64,000 bases of DNA from the NCBI GenBank assembly GCA_009363875.1, contig CM018697.1, forward strand, positions 47,261,484-47,325,483, read 5' to 3'. A program made the translations under genes and the position numbers. The notes below the pieces were generated by a model that was not told where the DNA came from, did no database searches, and was given only the letters and a program-made list of their open reading frames with translations. Below are positions 35,104 to 46,428 of the stretch, one piece after another (position 1 is the stretch's first letter; every line of letters begins with the position of its first letter). The DNA is from Mikania micrantha (lineage: Eukaryota > Streptophyta > Magnoliopsida > Asterales > Asteraceae).

Positions 35104-35112
35104 AGGTGAGTT
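35104..35112 (+). promoter_or_regulatory. Splice donor in K
   Basis: CAG-GTGAGTTCAT with GT at 35106, about 75 nt after an AAAAATAAATTAGG stretch; equivalent to the D/E donor. Confidence 0.45.
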
Positions 35113-35584
35113 CATGTGATCCCTTTTCTATTTACTGTTTTGGGATACTGAAAGCATGCTCTAAACAGTTTATTTAACTTTATATGTGATAATGAACGTA
35201 CCGTTCAATTTAATTGCTTCCCCTAGACATGAAGCATAATATACAACCATTAACTCACAGGGTGAGCCAGTGAGTATATGGGTAGTACTACTTGGGGAAT
35301 CCCCCACGCACAGTAGCCCGAAAGGGTGGCCCTACATAAATAGGGTTGAAACCCCACTGAGGTTAATGATAACCGTTGTGGCATATATTCATCATGATAC
35401 ATTTATACCGAGGACAGGAACGGGTCTCGGAATGGGAAGTAGATTGGGATGGCCATGTCACGGGCTAACAGTGTATGAGGCTGACGCCTGGTCATGGTAC
35501 AGGGTTGGTTGTATTGTTTTGAATTATCACATACTCTTTATTATGTTGTACTGTTGTGTCTTAATATTAAACTCATGTTCTCAC

Positions 35585-35620
35585 CAACTTTTAGTTGACG
35601 TATTTTAGCATGTCTTTCAG
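35585..35620 (+). promoter_or_regulatory. LTR hairpin, branch point and splice acceptor in K
   Basis: CAAC-TTTTA-GTTG (35585-35597) continues as TTGAC, a branch-site consensus, then TTTTAGCATGTCTTTCAG (AG at 35619-35620). Predicted intron 515 nt. Confidence 0.5.
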
Positions 35621-35872
35621 GTTGATGCTAGAAGTAGAAGGATGGAACAACTCCTAGGAGTAGCCTAGCTTTGTAATTGGAGTTGTTAAAGACAAGTTTA
35701 TGAATTATGGATAATGTTATATTTAGCCCTGCGTGGCAAATTAGACAATTTGTTGAATGCTTTAGTTTGAATTGCTTTGGGCTATAAGATATTTATGCTA
35801 TGCTTCCGTTTTGCTAGTTTAAATTATGTTTATCAATCGTTGCGCCCCAGTTCCCCGAGTTGGGGTGTGACA

Positions 35873-37271
35873 CAAGTACCATCCGGGAAAGGCGAACGTT
35901 GTAGCTGATGCCTTGAGCTGGAAGGAACGGGTCAAACCCTTGCGCGTTAGAGCAATGGGGATAACCGTGCAGACCAGTTTAAGTGACAAGATTATTCAAT
36001 CACAACAAGAAGCACTTGACCGAGGTAATTAGAAGAAGGAACTTGATTGCGGAGCAGAGAAACAGTTCGACACGAAACCTGATGGAATGAACTACTACCG
36101 GGAACGCATATGGATTCCGGCGGTAGATGAATTGAGAAAGCTTATCTTCGATGAAGCACACAAGACTAAATACTCTGTTCATCCAGGTGCTGATAAAATG
36201 TACCAAGACTTGCGGGGATTTTATTGGTGGCCTGGAATGAAGAAAGACATAGCCGAATACGTCGGTCAATGTCTAACGTGTACGAAGGTAAAGGCAGAGA
36301 ATCAGAGAACATCTGGTCTACTGGAACAGCCTGAGATTCCGCTCTATAAGTGGGAACAAATAGCTATGGATTTCATTACCAAGCTACCCCGCACTTCCAG
36401 TGGTCACGATACGATTTGGATGATCATTGACCGTTTGACAAAATCTGCTCACTTCTTTCCTATGCGTGAGACCTTCACGACGGATAAATTGGCAAGATTG
36501 TACATTAATGAGATAGTGGTACGACATGGTGTGCCATTGTCTATTATCTCTGATAGGGACAGCAGATTCACATCAAGGTTCTGGCAATCATTGCAGAAAT
36601 CTCTAGGGACACAGTTAAATTTGAGTACAGCTTACCACCCACAAACGGATGGTCAAAGCGAACGTACCATTCAAACCGTGGAGGACATGTTCAGAATCTG
36701 TGTATTGGACTTCGGTGGGAACTCGGATTCCCATTTGCCACTGATCGAGTTCTCCTACAATAACAGTTATCACAGCAGTATCGGATGAGCACCATTCGAG
36801 GCTCTTTATGGCCGGAAATGTCGATCACCGATCTGTTGGACCGAAGTGGGAGATAATCGTATAACTGGGCCAGAACTTATTCAAGAAACCACTGATAAGA
36901 TTGCCCAGATTCAGAGAAGAGTACAAGCTACAAGAAGCAGACAAAAGAGCTATGCTGACAAACGGCGTAAACCGCTAGAATTCCAAGTGGGAGACCGTGT
37001 TATGTTGAAGGTATCCCCATGGAAGGGCGTAGTTTGCTTTGGGAATAAAGGCAAATTAGCACCACGGTACGTAGGACCGTTTGAGATTATCGAACGTATT
37101 GGTCCTGTGGCATACATACAGAGATTACCAGATGAACTCAGTGCGGTGCATGATGTATTTCACGTCTCGAACTTAAAGAGATGTCTTGCTGATGAATCAC
37201 TTGTCATTCCAATCGAAGAAATTCAAGTCGATGAACAGTTGCATTTTATCGAGGAACCTTTGGAGACGTGA
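35873..37271 (+). pseudogene. Gypsy E RNase H end - integrase, truncated
   Basis: It resumes YHPGKANVVADAL and reads into integrase: zinc finger (HPGADKMY, CLTC near 36190-36280), DDE core (AMDFITKLP near 36366, ISDRDSRF near 36548). TAG at 36030-36032 and TGA at 36786-36788 break it; the latter replaces a Cys codon present in D. The frame ends by fusion to LTR sequence just after EEPLE (37268), so the chromodomain, polypurine tract and the start of the 3' LTR are deleted. Confidence 0.85.
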
Positions 37272-37807
37272 ATCAAGCGGATAACATTGTTAGAAATCCA
37301 TGCTAATCAACGGCACAAGTTAGGTAATCAATTTGGAATCAAAGATATTCAATTGGGCCAAAGTGGGCCCAATGTGGGCTTAATTAAGCCCAACACACAT
37401 TTAAATGTTACTTAAACTCAAGTAATGGGATTTTAAATAAAAGAAACCTATTTGTAACTTGTTAGATTTCGTTAAATGATTTTGACTTAATATTGAATTA
37501 AAATGGAAGTTAATTGTAATGTTTTGATTTAAATACTTATTGTGATATAATTGTTTGGGAACTTGTTGAAAAATAGACAATATCATTGTCTGGATTTTAA
37601 ACAGAAAACAAAGGAAACTCTACTGACATTTCTAAAAATATAAAAGTAAGTTATTAAAACTAACCATGGGAATTGGGGTCATGAAAGGGTAACTAAGTTA
37701 GATTAGATCTTAGAATTACACTAGTAATAGGACACTTAGTTGCACACACGACAAGACCAATCCTTAGGCACAACGACTATTACGTGTACTTATTGTATTC
37801 AAACTTT

Positions 37808-37897
37808 TATAAAACAACTCTGGATCTAAAGATATTTAGCCTACAAACAAGAGTGTGCATTCTGTGATAGTACATTAGACATCAACACAGGTGAGTT
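37808..37897 (+). promoter_or_regulatory. TATA box and splice donor in E 3' LTR
   Basis: TATAAAA (37808-37814), then ACACAG-GTGAGTTC with GT at 37891-37892. Confidence 0.45.
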
Positions 37898-39004
37898 CAT
37901 TGCCCCTTTTCTAACATTTTTGTTTTAAAACGCGGGGCTGAGAAGCATGCGTAAACTGTTATTTAAATTGTTTACTGAAATGCTTTTAAAGTTATATGTT
38001 TTACATATATCAATGTTATCCTATGTCTAGGAAGATTTTATGCAGGTTTTGCTAAACTTATTTACTTATAAGTTAAGTGAATAATCGGGTTAAACTAAAC
38101 ATTTCAAACAAATCAAAACATTTCAAAGGAATCAAATGATACATTTTGACAAATCAAGTGGATGAGTTCAACGAATCAAATGAAACATTTTGACAAATCA
38201 AGTGGGTGAGTTCAATGAATCAAACAAAACATTTTGACGAAACAAGTGTGGGATTTCAACGAATCAAACGAAACAATCTTTGCAAAGTTAATTATGTTCA
38301 ACAAATCAAGTGTTTGTCGAACAACGAATCAAGAGTACATTTGATCAACGAATCTAGTATTCAAGGATCAATGAATCAAGTATATCTTGCCACAATATCA
38401 AACGAATCAATAAATCATTTTCAAGGGAAAATCTGGGAAATATCAAAGATAACATATGCCAAAACGAATCAAGAACGAAACAAAAACCCTACATTTCAAG
38501 AAGTCCTAGCTAGACCGTTTGATTTGTAGGTCATATGTTTGATGATATTTACAGAATTCCCTACTACTAAGTGCCTAGATTGACATACTAGTCTACTCGA
38601 GTTTGACCAAGGCCAATCATTAGGACTTAGATTTTATTAAATGTTTATTTATTTATTTAATTAAGCATTTATAACTGTTTCTACAATTGCTGTGGTTGAT
38701 CGTATTTTGTGATGAACTTATGGAATCAGTATGGATTTCAAATGATTGTAATTACAGGGACAAATAACAGAAGGATTTTGGGTTTAATTAGAAGGGTAAA
38801 AATGATTAACTATCATTAACAACAGTGTCATATACAGATTAGTATGTGGTGGGACGGTGGCTGGGCGGGCGGTAAGTTCGACCCTACATATGCCCTATAT
38901 ATAAGCATACCGATCTGAATATTACATGTGGAGTTAATGAGGTTAAGGTCTTTACCGGAAGAGGTTTACAAATCATTTTCAAACTCTAAACTATATGAAC
39001 TCAC

Positions 39005-39042
39005 CAACCATGTGTTGATTTTATTTTTGCATGACTTCTCAG
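39005..39042 (+). promoter_or_regulatory. LTR hairpin, branch point and splice acceptor (E 3' LTR)
   Basis: CAAC-CATGT-GTTG then TTGAT, T-rich tract and TTCTCAG; intron from 37891 would be 1152 nt. Confidence 0.45.
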
Positions 39043-39407
39043 GGGATGAATAGGTCAACTAGGAAGCTTATGCTTTTGGACTAGGACTTTAGTTAGAAGA
39101 CTTAGTATTTTTGGGACCTGCATATTTTTGGAAACATCATTACACAATTATTTTGTATATCTTGTGCAGTTACAAGATAGTTATTTATGATGTTTGTAAT
39201 AGATTTACATTGTTAAATTATGAACGATTTGGATGTAATTTAACTTTGTAATTCTATTCTATTTAGCATTTCTCATTTATATCATGTGCAATGTAAACAA
39301 TCTGATCACTTTCGATTATCACTCACGATATCGCGCCCCCGAGAACCTTCCGCCCGACGGGGACTACGATCCGACCCCGCCGGCTCGGGGTGTGACATAT
39401 ACTATCT

Positions 39408-39760
39408 AATTCAGTATGCTTATATATAGGGGATATATAGGGTCAAGGTAACCACCAACCCTGCTACCAGCCCACCACATACCAAACCACATGATATATT
39501 GTTCCTGGTGATAATTAAGCATTTCATCCCATACCTTTGATTCACAACGTTTGAATAACCTGAAAATCTGTTAACATTGATCACCCGAAATGACAACCTT
39601 AACCTCATCAACAACCACCTATGTTTTCCAATCAAGTATGCTTATATATTGGGCATATGTGGGGTCATGCTTACCGCCAGCCCAGCCACCAGCCCACCAC
39701 ATACCAAATCGCATAACATATTGTTGTTAATGATAATCATGCATTTCATTTCACACCAAT
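39408..39760 (+). repeat. Direct duplication of about 225-bp spacing in LTR G
   Basis: The block with TATGCTTATATAT, CCAGCCCACCACATACCAAA and TGATAAT(T/C)A(A/T)GCATTTCAT appears twice about 225 bp apart with clear divergence. Confidence 0.65.
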
Positions 39761-41295
39761 GACACAATAGTTTCTTGAGTTCCACAAATTGAAATTCTAT
39801 TGATTCCTCGAGTTCATCACACATTAATGATCAACCTTAGTATTTGTAGAAACATAATATTAAATGCTTAAATAAATGAATAAGTAAACATTTAATACAA
39901 TCTAAGACATAATGATTGAGCCTTGGTCAACTCAATCAACTGTTCTTAGTTTATTGGTGGTGTCCAGTCAGTATCATCTCACACGTGGCCCATATCAAGC
40001 TTGACCCAAAGGAGTCTATTTGTATGTTTCGGGTCTTTATGATGTGCCCATATCAGCATGACCTTTCAGGTCTACTGTATATGTCAGGACTTTAGGATAT
40101 CCTTAGATCATTGTTCACCTATGTTCTCTTGTTGTTCGTTTGATTGTTTGATTGTTGCCCATGTTAGCATGACTATGTAAGTCTACTATATATGTCGGGA
40201 CATTCTGTGTTTTACACGTGGTCTTGGTTGGCATACGACTGACAGCCACCTAGAATTGTTCTTTGTTTATGTCATTATTTCTTTGAAACATACCCCCGGA
40301 ATTTGTTCTTAAATTAGTCCATTAGTTCCTTGAATATAGATCTTTGAAACTAATTCTTTGTTTTAGATCTTTTGTTCTTTGAAAATGAACCTTTAAAAAA
40401 AGTTCTTTGTTTTAGATCTTTTGTTTCTTTGAAACACTTCTCTAAAAATAGTACTTTAATTTAGATCTTTAGTTATCTTACTCATGGTGAGTAAATAATT
40501 CATTTTGCAAACCTGTAAATAGTTTACCTAGACAAAATCTAGGATTTCAATTATGCATATAAAACATACATGAAGTAAAAGCATTTATGTAAAATATATT
40601 CCAAGAAAATAAGTACTGAGTGTTGACCCATATTAGATCATTTGGTTGAATGATCTAGGTTAGTTATACAATCACATAAAACCCACTAAGTACTGAGTGT
40701 TGACCATTACAATAGCCAACCCCTTGTAATTAGTGATGGTTTTAGTCCCCTTTTTGAATTTGTTTTATGTTCTTAACTAAGCCCATGAGCAATATTCTCG
40801 CCTTGTAACTAGGACTTGCATTACTATGTTCGAAGTGATCTAGAACCATTAAGTGTAGAAGACCGTTAGGTTTGTTGTCCCATAAGTTAGTTAACACCTC
40901 AGAGTAGTCCCATTTGGGCCCTTGTGATATTATTAACTTAACCTAATAGTTCATAAATACATTCATGTGTTAGACACTCCAACGAATATGCGAAACATTT
41001 CTGTGTGTATGTTAAGTTAGTTTAGGAAAATTTTGCATTTGACTACCCTAATGATTTTCCTCTTCACAACCCACGTCCCAACCCAATCCATAGACTTATC
41101 CCTATAGTTTTCGGTAGTTCTCATTCATGTAGCCCATCATGCGAAGAGGGGTGTTATGCGAATGGAAGACCACGCTAATGGTGATGAGCTGCCGAATATG
41201 GATGACCATGCGAATGGGATGTTTCCTTTGGACGTGATGATCATACGAATGTGGCGTCATGCGAATGAAAAGACTCGACCGAAGAAGGGTCCATG

Positions 41296-41313
41296 CGAAT
41301 GGGTTCCCATTCG
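41296..41313 (+). repeat. Palindrome in GCGAATG array (G)
   Basis: CGAATGGG-TT-CCCATTCG, 8-bp arms, centre of 2; surrounding copies of ATGCGAATG at 41154, 41208, 41263 and 41293. Confidence 0.7.
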
Positions 41314-42415
41314 GCCCTTGGAGCTAGCTCATTCGTTTCAATGGCCATTCAGCCTAGCTGTGTGGTTCAGTCGCATGGTTCGCAGCCAAGCACCCCATTA
41401 CCACCATTTACAAGATGTAATCCCAGACCAATTGTTCTCCAGGTTCCTAACAAGTTGTAGACTCGTTTAGTGCAACACCTATGGGCTTGTGATGGTTCTA
41501 GAACCAGTTTTACATGGGTGTTCGAACCATGGGGTGAAAAATCCTAAAAATCGTGACTTTAAACTCGAATCTACCTCGTTTCAAATGATTCCAAGATCTA
41601 AATTCTCTTACTTTCGCGATCTACAAGTTGTTGTGGTCGTTTTGACACCAAAATCGTTAGATTTGGTGGAGTATTGAAGATTCTAGGGTTTTGAAATTTA
41701 GAGAGAGAGTGTAGAGAGAGAAAGTGACGGTTTGTAGAGTGAGAGAATGGTAGGTGGATGGTTGAAAAGGGCATTAAATGCCATTTAGTGTCTTTAATCG
41801 TTTCGATGCGTTCGTGTTTGTTCGGTCTCGCTCGGTTTCGCGTAGAAGCGTCGGTTTTCGGTCGTTTTCGTAACGAATCGTTACAGTTTTAAAATAGAGT
41901 TTACTAATTTCATTTAGGTGGAAATTCCTAATAACTTTAAGTGTTTAAATCGAATCGTGTAGTCGCGACACGTATTCGTTCGAGTCGTCACCCGTACGAA
42001 CACTACAATACTACACTTTTCAATATGATTTTCAAATTATTAGACATCATTTAGAATGTATAAATTTCAAATATATTCTTACAGATCGTCATCTATACGA
42101 AGAATCCGTCAGTTTAGCATTCATGTAACGGCATCCATTATTGTTTTGTTCTGTACAACCTCACATACGTTTATACATAATAATGTCCAAACTAACAATC
42201 ACGTAATAGTTTTGCGTTGTCAAATGAAATTCTGACTGTTAAACCATCTCTTTGAATCATGTTTCTGAAATGAATGTGTAATAGTTTTGTGTCAAACATA
42301 AATTGATAATAGTATACATGTAATACACATAGTTTGTACCTGAGTTACTGTGCAAGTTACTGTTCCAATTATGATTCCGGCACTTATGGTACAACTTAGT
42401 ATGTTTATTTTTAAG

Positions 42416-43361
42416 ATGCCTGCTGAACTGCAATTTGTACCGGATCACAACATGACAACACATCTCGTTGTGCCTCCTGAGAAGCATAGTACGTTCAAGA
42501 CAATGGTGGATGGGCTGATTCTCTCGCCCGTAAACTTCGCTATAATGGAGTGTCAACTAGTTATCTCCAGCTTCATCCATGACTTCTGGAACTCAGTTAC
42601 AGAAGACACCGATGCCAACAGGCATGTTTGCTTGATTGCAAAGGTTGAAGGGCAACCTGTTGTTATCATTGAGCAGATCATCCGAGAATGCCTACAGTTT
42701 GGAGACAAAGACGCTGATCCAGTCGAGCTTGATCATGATCTTGTTCAAAGCAACCTGCTAAAGTAATATACTAGGGACCCTATCCTCACCATACTGGAGA
42801 TACTTGGCACATGTTGTCACTCAATGCCTATCTGGACGAACAGGTGGATATGACGTGCTCAACCATACTCTTAATTCATGCACTGTTGCTATCGCACAAG
42901 GAATGTATTTCAATTTCTCACGTGTGATCTTCCGAGATAAGTATGACAACATCAAGGGGAAATGGAAGGAGATGCTTCTGGCATTTCTGAAATTTATTTA
43001 GATCATCATCAACAGATGACTTCAGAACGTCATTCCTATTGTTGGGAAACTTCCTTTGAAGCAGATGAATCAAGACATATTCTCCTACATGGTCATGAAT
43101 AAGAAGGGAAAGAAGATTTTTTCTGGAGCCATAACATTGTAGAAGTTTTCATCTCTTTGCTGGTTTAGAGGAGGATGTTGAAGACCAGGGCACTCTAGTG
43201 GCATTTGTTGGCTAGGAGCATGATCAGGCTCCTGCTGCCACATCTGCACAGGAAGCTGAAACTGACAAAGCCACTTCCTCTGAGTCTTCAGATGGAGAAA
43301 CGGCGCTAGTTAAAGAGCCAGTAATTGTTACACCACCCCGTGCTTGGGTAGACTCTAATGA
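42416..43361 (+). pseudogene. Envelope-like ORF of Sirevirus C, N-terminal part
   Basis: ATG 42416 (MPAELQFVPDHNMTTHL) comes just after TTTATTTTTAAG, an acceptor-like sequence. It is the same protein class as A's third ORF: a helical N-terminal domain (STFKTMVDGLILSPVNF, SFIHDFWNS, EQIIRECLQFGD). TAA 42764 and frame shifts near 42770 and 43000 break it; a Ser/Glu-rich stretch (43200-43330) leads to AWVDSND where solo LTR H enters. Role unknown. Confidence 0.7.
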
Positions 43362-45123
43362 TGTAACATCTGTAAATATTCACGACGTAATCATTAATGA
43401 TATTCAATTCACAGTACATGTATGTAGACGTTCATGGTATCATTGTACAATTATTTGTATGTTTTAGGAATTTAGAGTGAATGATTAAGTATACACTTAG
43501 TATTTAATTATTGTCAAATACACTACGTAATAACACTATTGTAATATAGCGAAACAATGGTGGGCTGGTGGTTGATAAGGCAGGTAGCTGGACTCTATGT
43601 ATGCCTATACATAAACTGCGTTCGATGTATTGGGATAGTGTTAGTGCATAGTGTACAGACTAATAGTAAAACTAATAAACCATTTAAACAAAATCGTAAT
43701 ATGGAAGCGAGACTTGGTATCATTATGGGTGACGATCCATAAAGATATCTATGTTAAACCTATTATTACGAGTAAACGGCAATAAATACAAGAAACAACC
43801 AAAAACGCGTATACTTACCGGCATGCACGTAATTATATTCGTTTACGTTTTGAAACGAACGAACTTTACAAAATGCGTAAAATATTAATATGTATTTTTA
43901 CAATTTTGAAAGTCGTCAAATAAAACCCAAAATGAAATAACAAAACTATTTTTAACAATACTATGTCGTTCGTGTAATTTACGTAACGGAATGCGCAAAC
44001 GTGTAAGCGAACGAGCCCGAACACGCGGGGAACCACCCAGGGTATTTAAGCAATGAATCCCTTCATTTATGGCCTCCACCAACTAGAAATTACGCTCTCT
44101 CTCTCTAAAAATCGGAACTCTCTCTACTTTCTCTCTCTAAAAGATCACTAGACTTTTCTTTCGTTTCTTGACGGAATCGAGAGTTCTTGTTGTCTACGGA
44201 AAGCTTACGAGGTCCACATTGCAGAAGTAAAAAGGATCGGGGCTGAAAACGGCTAGATTTGAGCAGGTTTGTGCTTGAACTTTTGGCATATAAGGGTTTT
44301 CTTAAACCCGGAACATATGGAACAAAAAACCGATGGGAAGTGGATAAAAATTTGTTAAACGAGCTGCCATTGGGTTCAGAAACACTTGTATGAAGTTATT
44401 CTAGTCATAGATGGGTTGTACAAGTCGTGGATAAGGCTGGAACCTAATATCGAAGGGCACGAAGCAGGGCAAAATAATGTCAATGGATGAACACTAAGGA
44501 GATTTTCTTCCATCGACCCTAATAAATTCGACAGGTCTAAGTTGGCCAAGTCTTCATCGACATTGATAGTGTCGACCACTCCAAGGGTAGCTGAACCATT
44601 TCCATCGACATTAGCAGTCTCGGAGGGTTCAAAATTCGATGGAAGTGCCAGGTGTGTTGACACTATAGTATCAATAGAGCTGCAGTTGGGGGAGCTGACT
44701 TGTGTCGAATCTAGCTATGTCGATACTACCTTTCATTGCCAGCCCTCATCAAAAGTAATTCTTAGTCATCATCCAAGTGTTATGAACAGTAAGTGAGCCT
44801 AAACCACCCACAAACGAGTTAGTAATCCATTATAAATTTATGAATCATCAACTAAACTTAAATTTAAGTTTTCAAACTTATAAACTAAGTACTGAAACAA
44901 ACATTATCATGTTAACATAAGGTGATATCGACTAAACTTGGGATGGAATCAAAACACATTTAAACCGATCGTTCAAATAACATAAGGTCTTTAACAAGAA
45001 AACATTTACTTATAAATGTACAAATCATAATAACACATTTAGGGTTTTGAGCATAATATACATAGCAACTACAAGTGAGAGCATCTTTCATGGAGCATTC
45101 GTTCATCTTGCATCACCATCATT

Positions 45124-45133
45124 CAAGGTGAGT
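45124..45133 (+). promoter_or_regulatory. Splice donor in H
   Basis: CAAG-GTGAGTA with GT at 45128, about 75 nt after ATAATATACATAG; followed by TAGCCCC as the D/E donor is followed by TTGCCCC. Confidence 0.4.
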
Positions 45134-46055
45134 ACATAGCCCCTCTTTCCTACTTTTAAAACTTTTGGGGTGGAACATGTGAATACTATTTTCGAATTTA
45201 CTTTCTTAAATGATTTTCACTATTCAAAAACTTATGTTTGGCATATGTTGGTAGCTTAAACTCATTTAAACATAGACAATGGACATAAGGCACCTAGTCA
45301 TGACTTGTCATGGCACACGACGCAATCCATTTCAATCTCTGTACAAGTTGGTTTTCAATTATCAATAAAGCTATGTAACATGGACGCACATTTGTAATCA
45401 AGCATATTCACATCATGTATGCATTGTTCAAGACTTCAAGGGCTTAAATCATTATTCTTGGATTTCAGACTTGAAGTTCACGGATTTGTACATATCAGGT
45501 CTCAAGGGTTAGAAGTTATTAATTTAACCCCTAAGCTTGAGTTTTCACACTGGTTTATCGTTAGTACTGGGTGATCACAACAAGGGAAAACGGGTTTTAC
45601 ACCAAGGTCAGAGTTGGATTTAATTAATTTTAAAGCCAAAGTTGGATTGGTGTAGACTTAGCAATATGAGTTAGCTGTTGATTAATTTTAACAACCTAGA
45701 TCATATTGGACGCATTTTCATTAACACAGAGTTGGTTCTAATTAACTTCATTACCATGGGCTGTGTTGGTTTAGTCAGTCTTTGCCTAAATCCAAATGTA
45801 GCTTAAGACTTAGATTTAAGATGACGCTAGGATATACTTGATGACAGTTTGTGTTACATTAGCATGTTACAACTTTTACATGAGTATTTATACATTTTAT
45901 GTACAGTAGTTATTGGTACATGATTCATTGGTTGTTTGAACTCAGGAATTATACAGGTTAATCACAGGTTTGCAAAATGATTTATCTTTTTTTAAACTTA
46001 TACTTTGATATTCATAAACTATACATTTTTATATATTTAAACCTATGTATCTCAC

Positions 46056-46098
46056 CAACTACTATTTGTAGTTGACAGATTTTCTTCTCATGTTTCAG
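46056..46098 (+). promoter_or_regulatory. LTR hairpin, branch point and splice acceptor in H
   Basis: CAACTAC-TATTT-GTAGTTG (7-bp arms, 5-nt loop), continuing TTGAC, then TTTTCTTCTCATGTTTCAG (AG at 46097-46098). Predicted intron 971 nt. Confidence 0.55.
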
Positions 46099-46428
46099 TT
46101 GATCAAAGGTAGGCACAGGACATGGACAACTAAGGCGACCTAGTCTAAGATAGAACAAGATCAAGAAACAAGCTATGACGGACTAGAAACCCATTAAATC
46201 CTTGTGGTTTAATTATCTTGTCTGTTCTTATTTTGTAAACAGTATTTTTGAGGTCGGTTAGTTGTATTCTTTTGGTAGTTAGACATGATATGTAAACATT
46301 ACTTTAATCATATGAAACCTAGTAATTCATTGTCTTTGTTCATCCTTAATCTTGTGCATTGAATCAATTGATCAATCGATCATTCGTCAATGCGCCGTGG
46401 AATCCGCACACGGCGCATGGGTGTGACA

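Larger units (their letters stand above)
32001..35872 (+). repeat. Solo LTR K (3872 bp) with 5-bp target duplication
   Basis: It begins TGTGACAACACACG and ends TTGGGGTGTGACA, flanked by CAAGT at 31996-32000 and 35873-35877. Removing it and one CAAGT restores the RNase H reading frame of E. There is no internal coding region, PBS or polypurine tract, so this is one LTR, presumably left by recombination between two. It holds a (TA)n run (32821-32848), CT-rich leader-like sequence (32880-33120), ACATGCATGT words (33345-33520, 33690), about 147-bp diverged repeats (34130-34590), a splice donor (35106) and the hairpin/acceptor (35585-35620). It is a different family from D/E but shares the same general plan. 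Confidence 0.88.
12703..39397 (+). mobile_element. Tekay-like Gypsy element E with nested insertions
   Basis: E is a plus-strand chromovirus: LTR (12713-13909 plus 26504-28711, split by element D), primer-binding site 28715, gag-pol 28880-37268 (split by solo LTR K) and a 5'-truncated 3' LTR to 39397. A polypurine tract (AAGGGGAGAC, 12703-12712) lies before the upstream LTR. That is expected for a 3' LTR, so the first LTR may be shared with a lost neighbouring element or come from an aberrant junction. The two E LTR 3' halves differ by roughly 2% by eye, older than D. Confidence 0.7.
37271..39397 (+). repeat. 3' LTR of E, 5'-truncated
   Basis: Homologous to 26579-28711 with roughly 2% differences by eye; ends TGTGACA at 39397. 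It carries TATAAAA 37808-37814, donor 37891, hairpin 39005-39017 and acceptor 39041-39042. About 1.8 kb of LTR start is missing relative to D. Confidence 0.85.
39398..42393 (-). repeat. Gypsy LTR G, minus strand, 3'-truncated
   Basis: In element orientation it starts TGTACCATAAGTGCCGG (42393) and aligns with D's LTR start: GTCATCTATACG and CGTCACCCGTACG boxes, CT-rich leader, then a word array of GCGAATG (41130-41345). It stops at 39398 where E's LTR ends, so the R/U5 part is lost. Internal repeats include a duplication (39408-39540 versus 39635-39760, each with TATGCTTATATAT and CCAGCCCACCACATACCAAA), three diverged units at 39987, 40046 and 40156, and a 40-bp-scale TTTTAGATCTTTTGTTCTTTG series (40320-40490). 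No polypurine tract adjoins its right end, so it looks like a 5' LTR facing C. Confidence 0.75.
43362..46428 (+). repeat. Solo LTR H (3067 bp) in C's envelope-like ORF
   Basis: It begins TGTAACATCTGTAAAT and ends GGCGCATGGGTGTGACA. Flanks are AATGA and GTTGA, so at best a decayed target duplication (3 of 5). The coding sequence continues on the other side with VDYIPSPEST. Contents: GGGTGACGATCC box (43727), CT-rich leader (44093-44150), a TCGAC/TCGAT word cluster (44510-44730), donor AAG-GTGAGT (45128) and hairpin/acceptor (46056-46098). No internal region. Confidence 0.78.

Noticed and set aside
35270..35608. 112-aa ORF in K
   Set aside because: Falls in the region between LTR splice donor and acceptor; no domain, and no matching frame in the other LTR families.
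32001..35872. A host gene inside K (CT-rich leader, TATA, splice-like sites)
   Set aside because: Exact TG...CA ends with a 5-bp target duplication and the same layout in other LTRs make it an LTR; no long ORF is present.
41156..41470. 104-aa plus-strand ORF with ANG/HANG repeats
   Set aside because: Translation of the GCGAATG word array of LTR G; there is no independent support.
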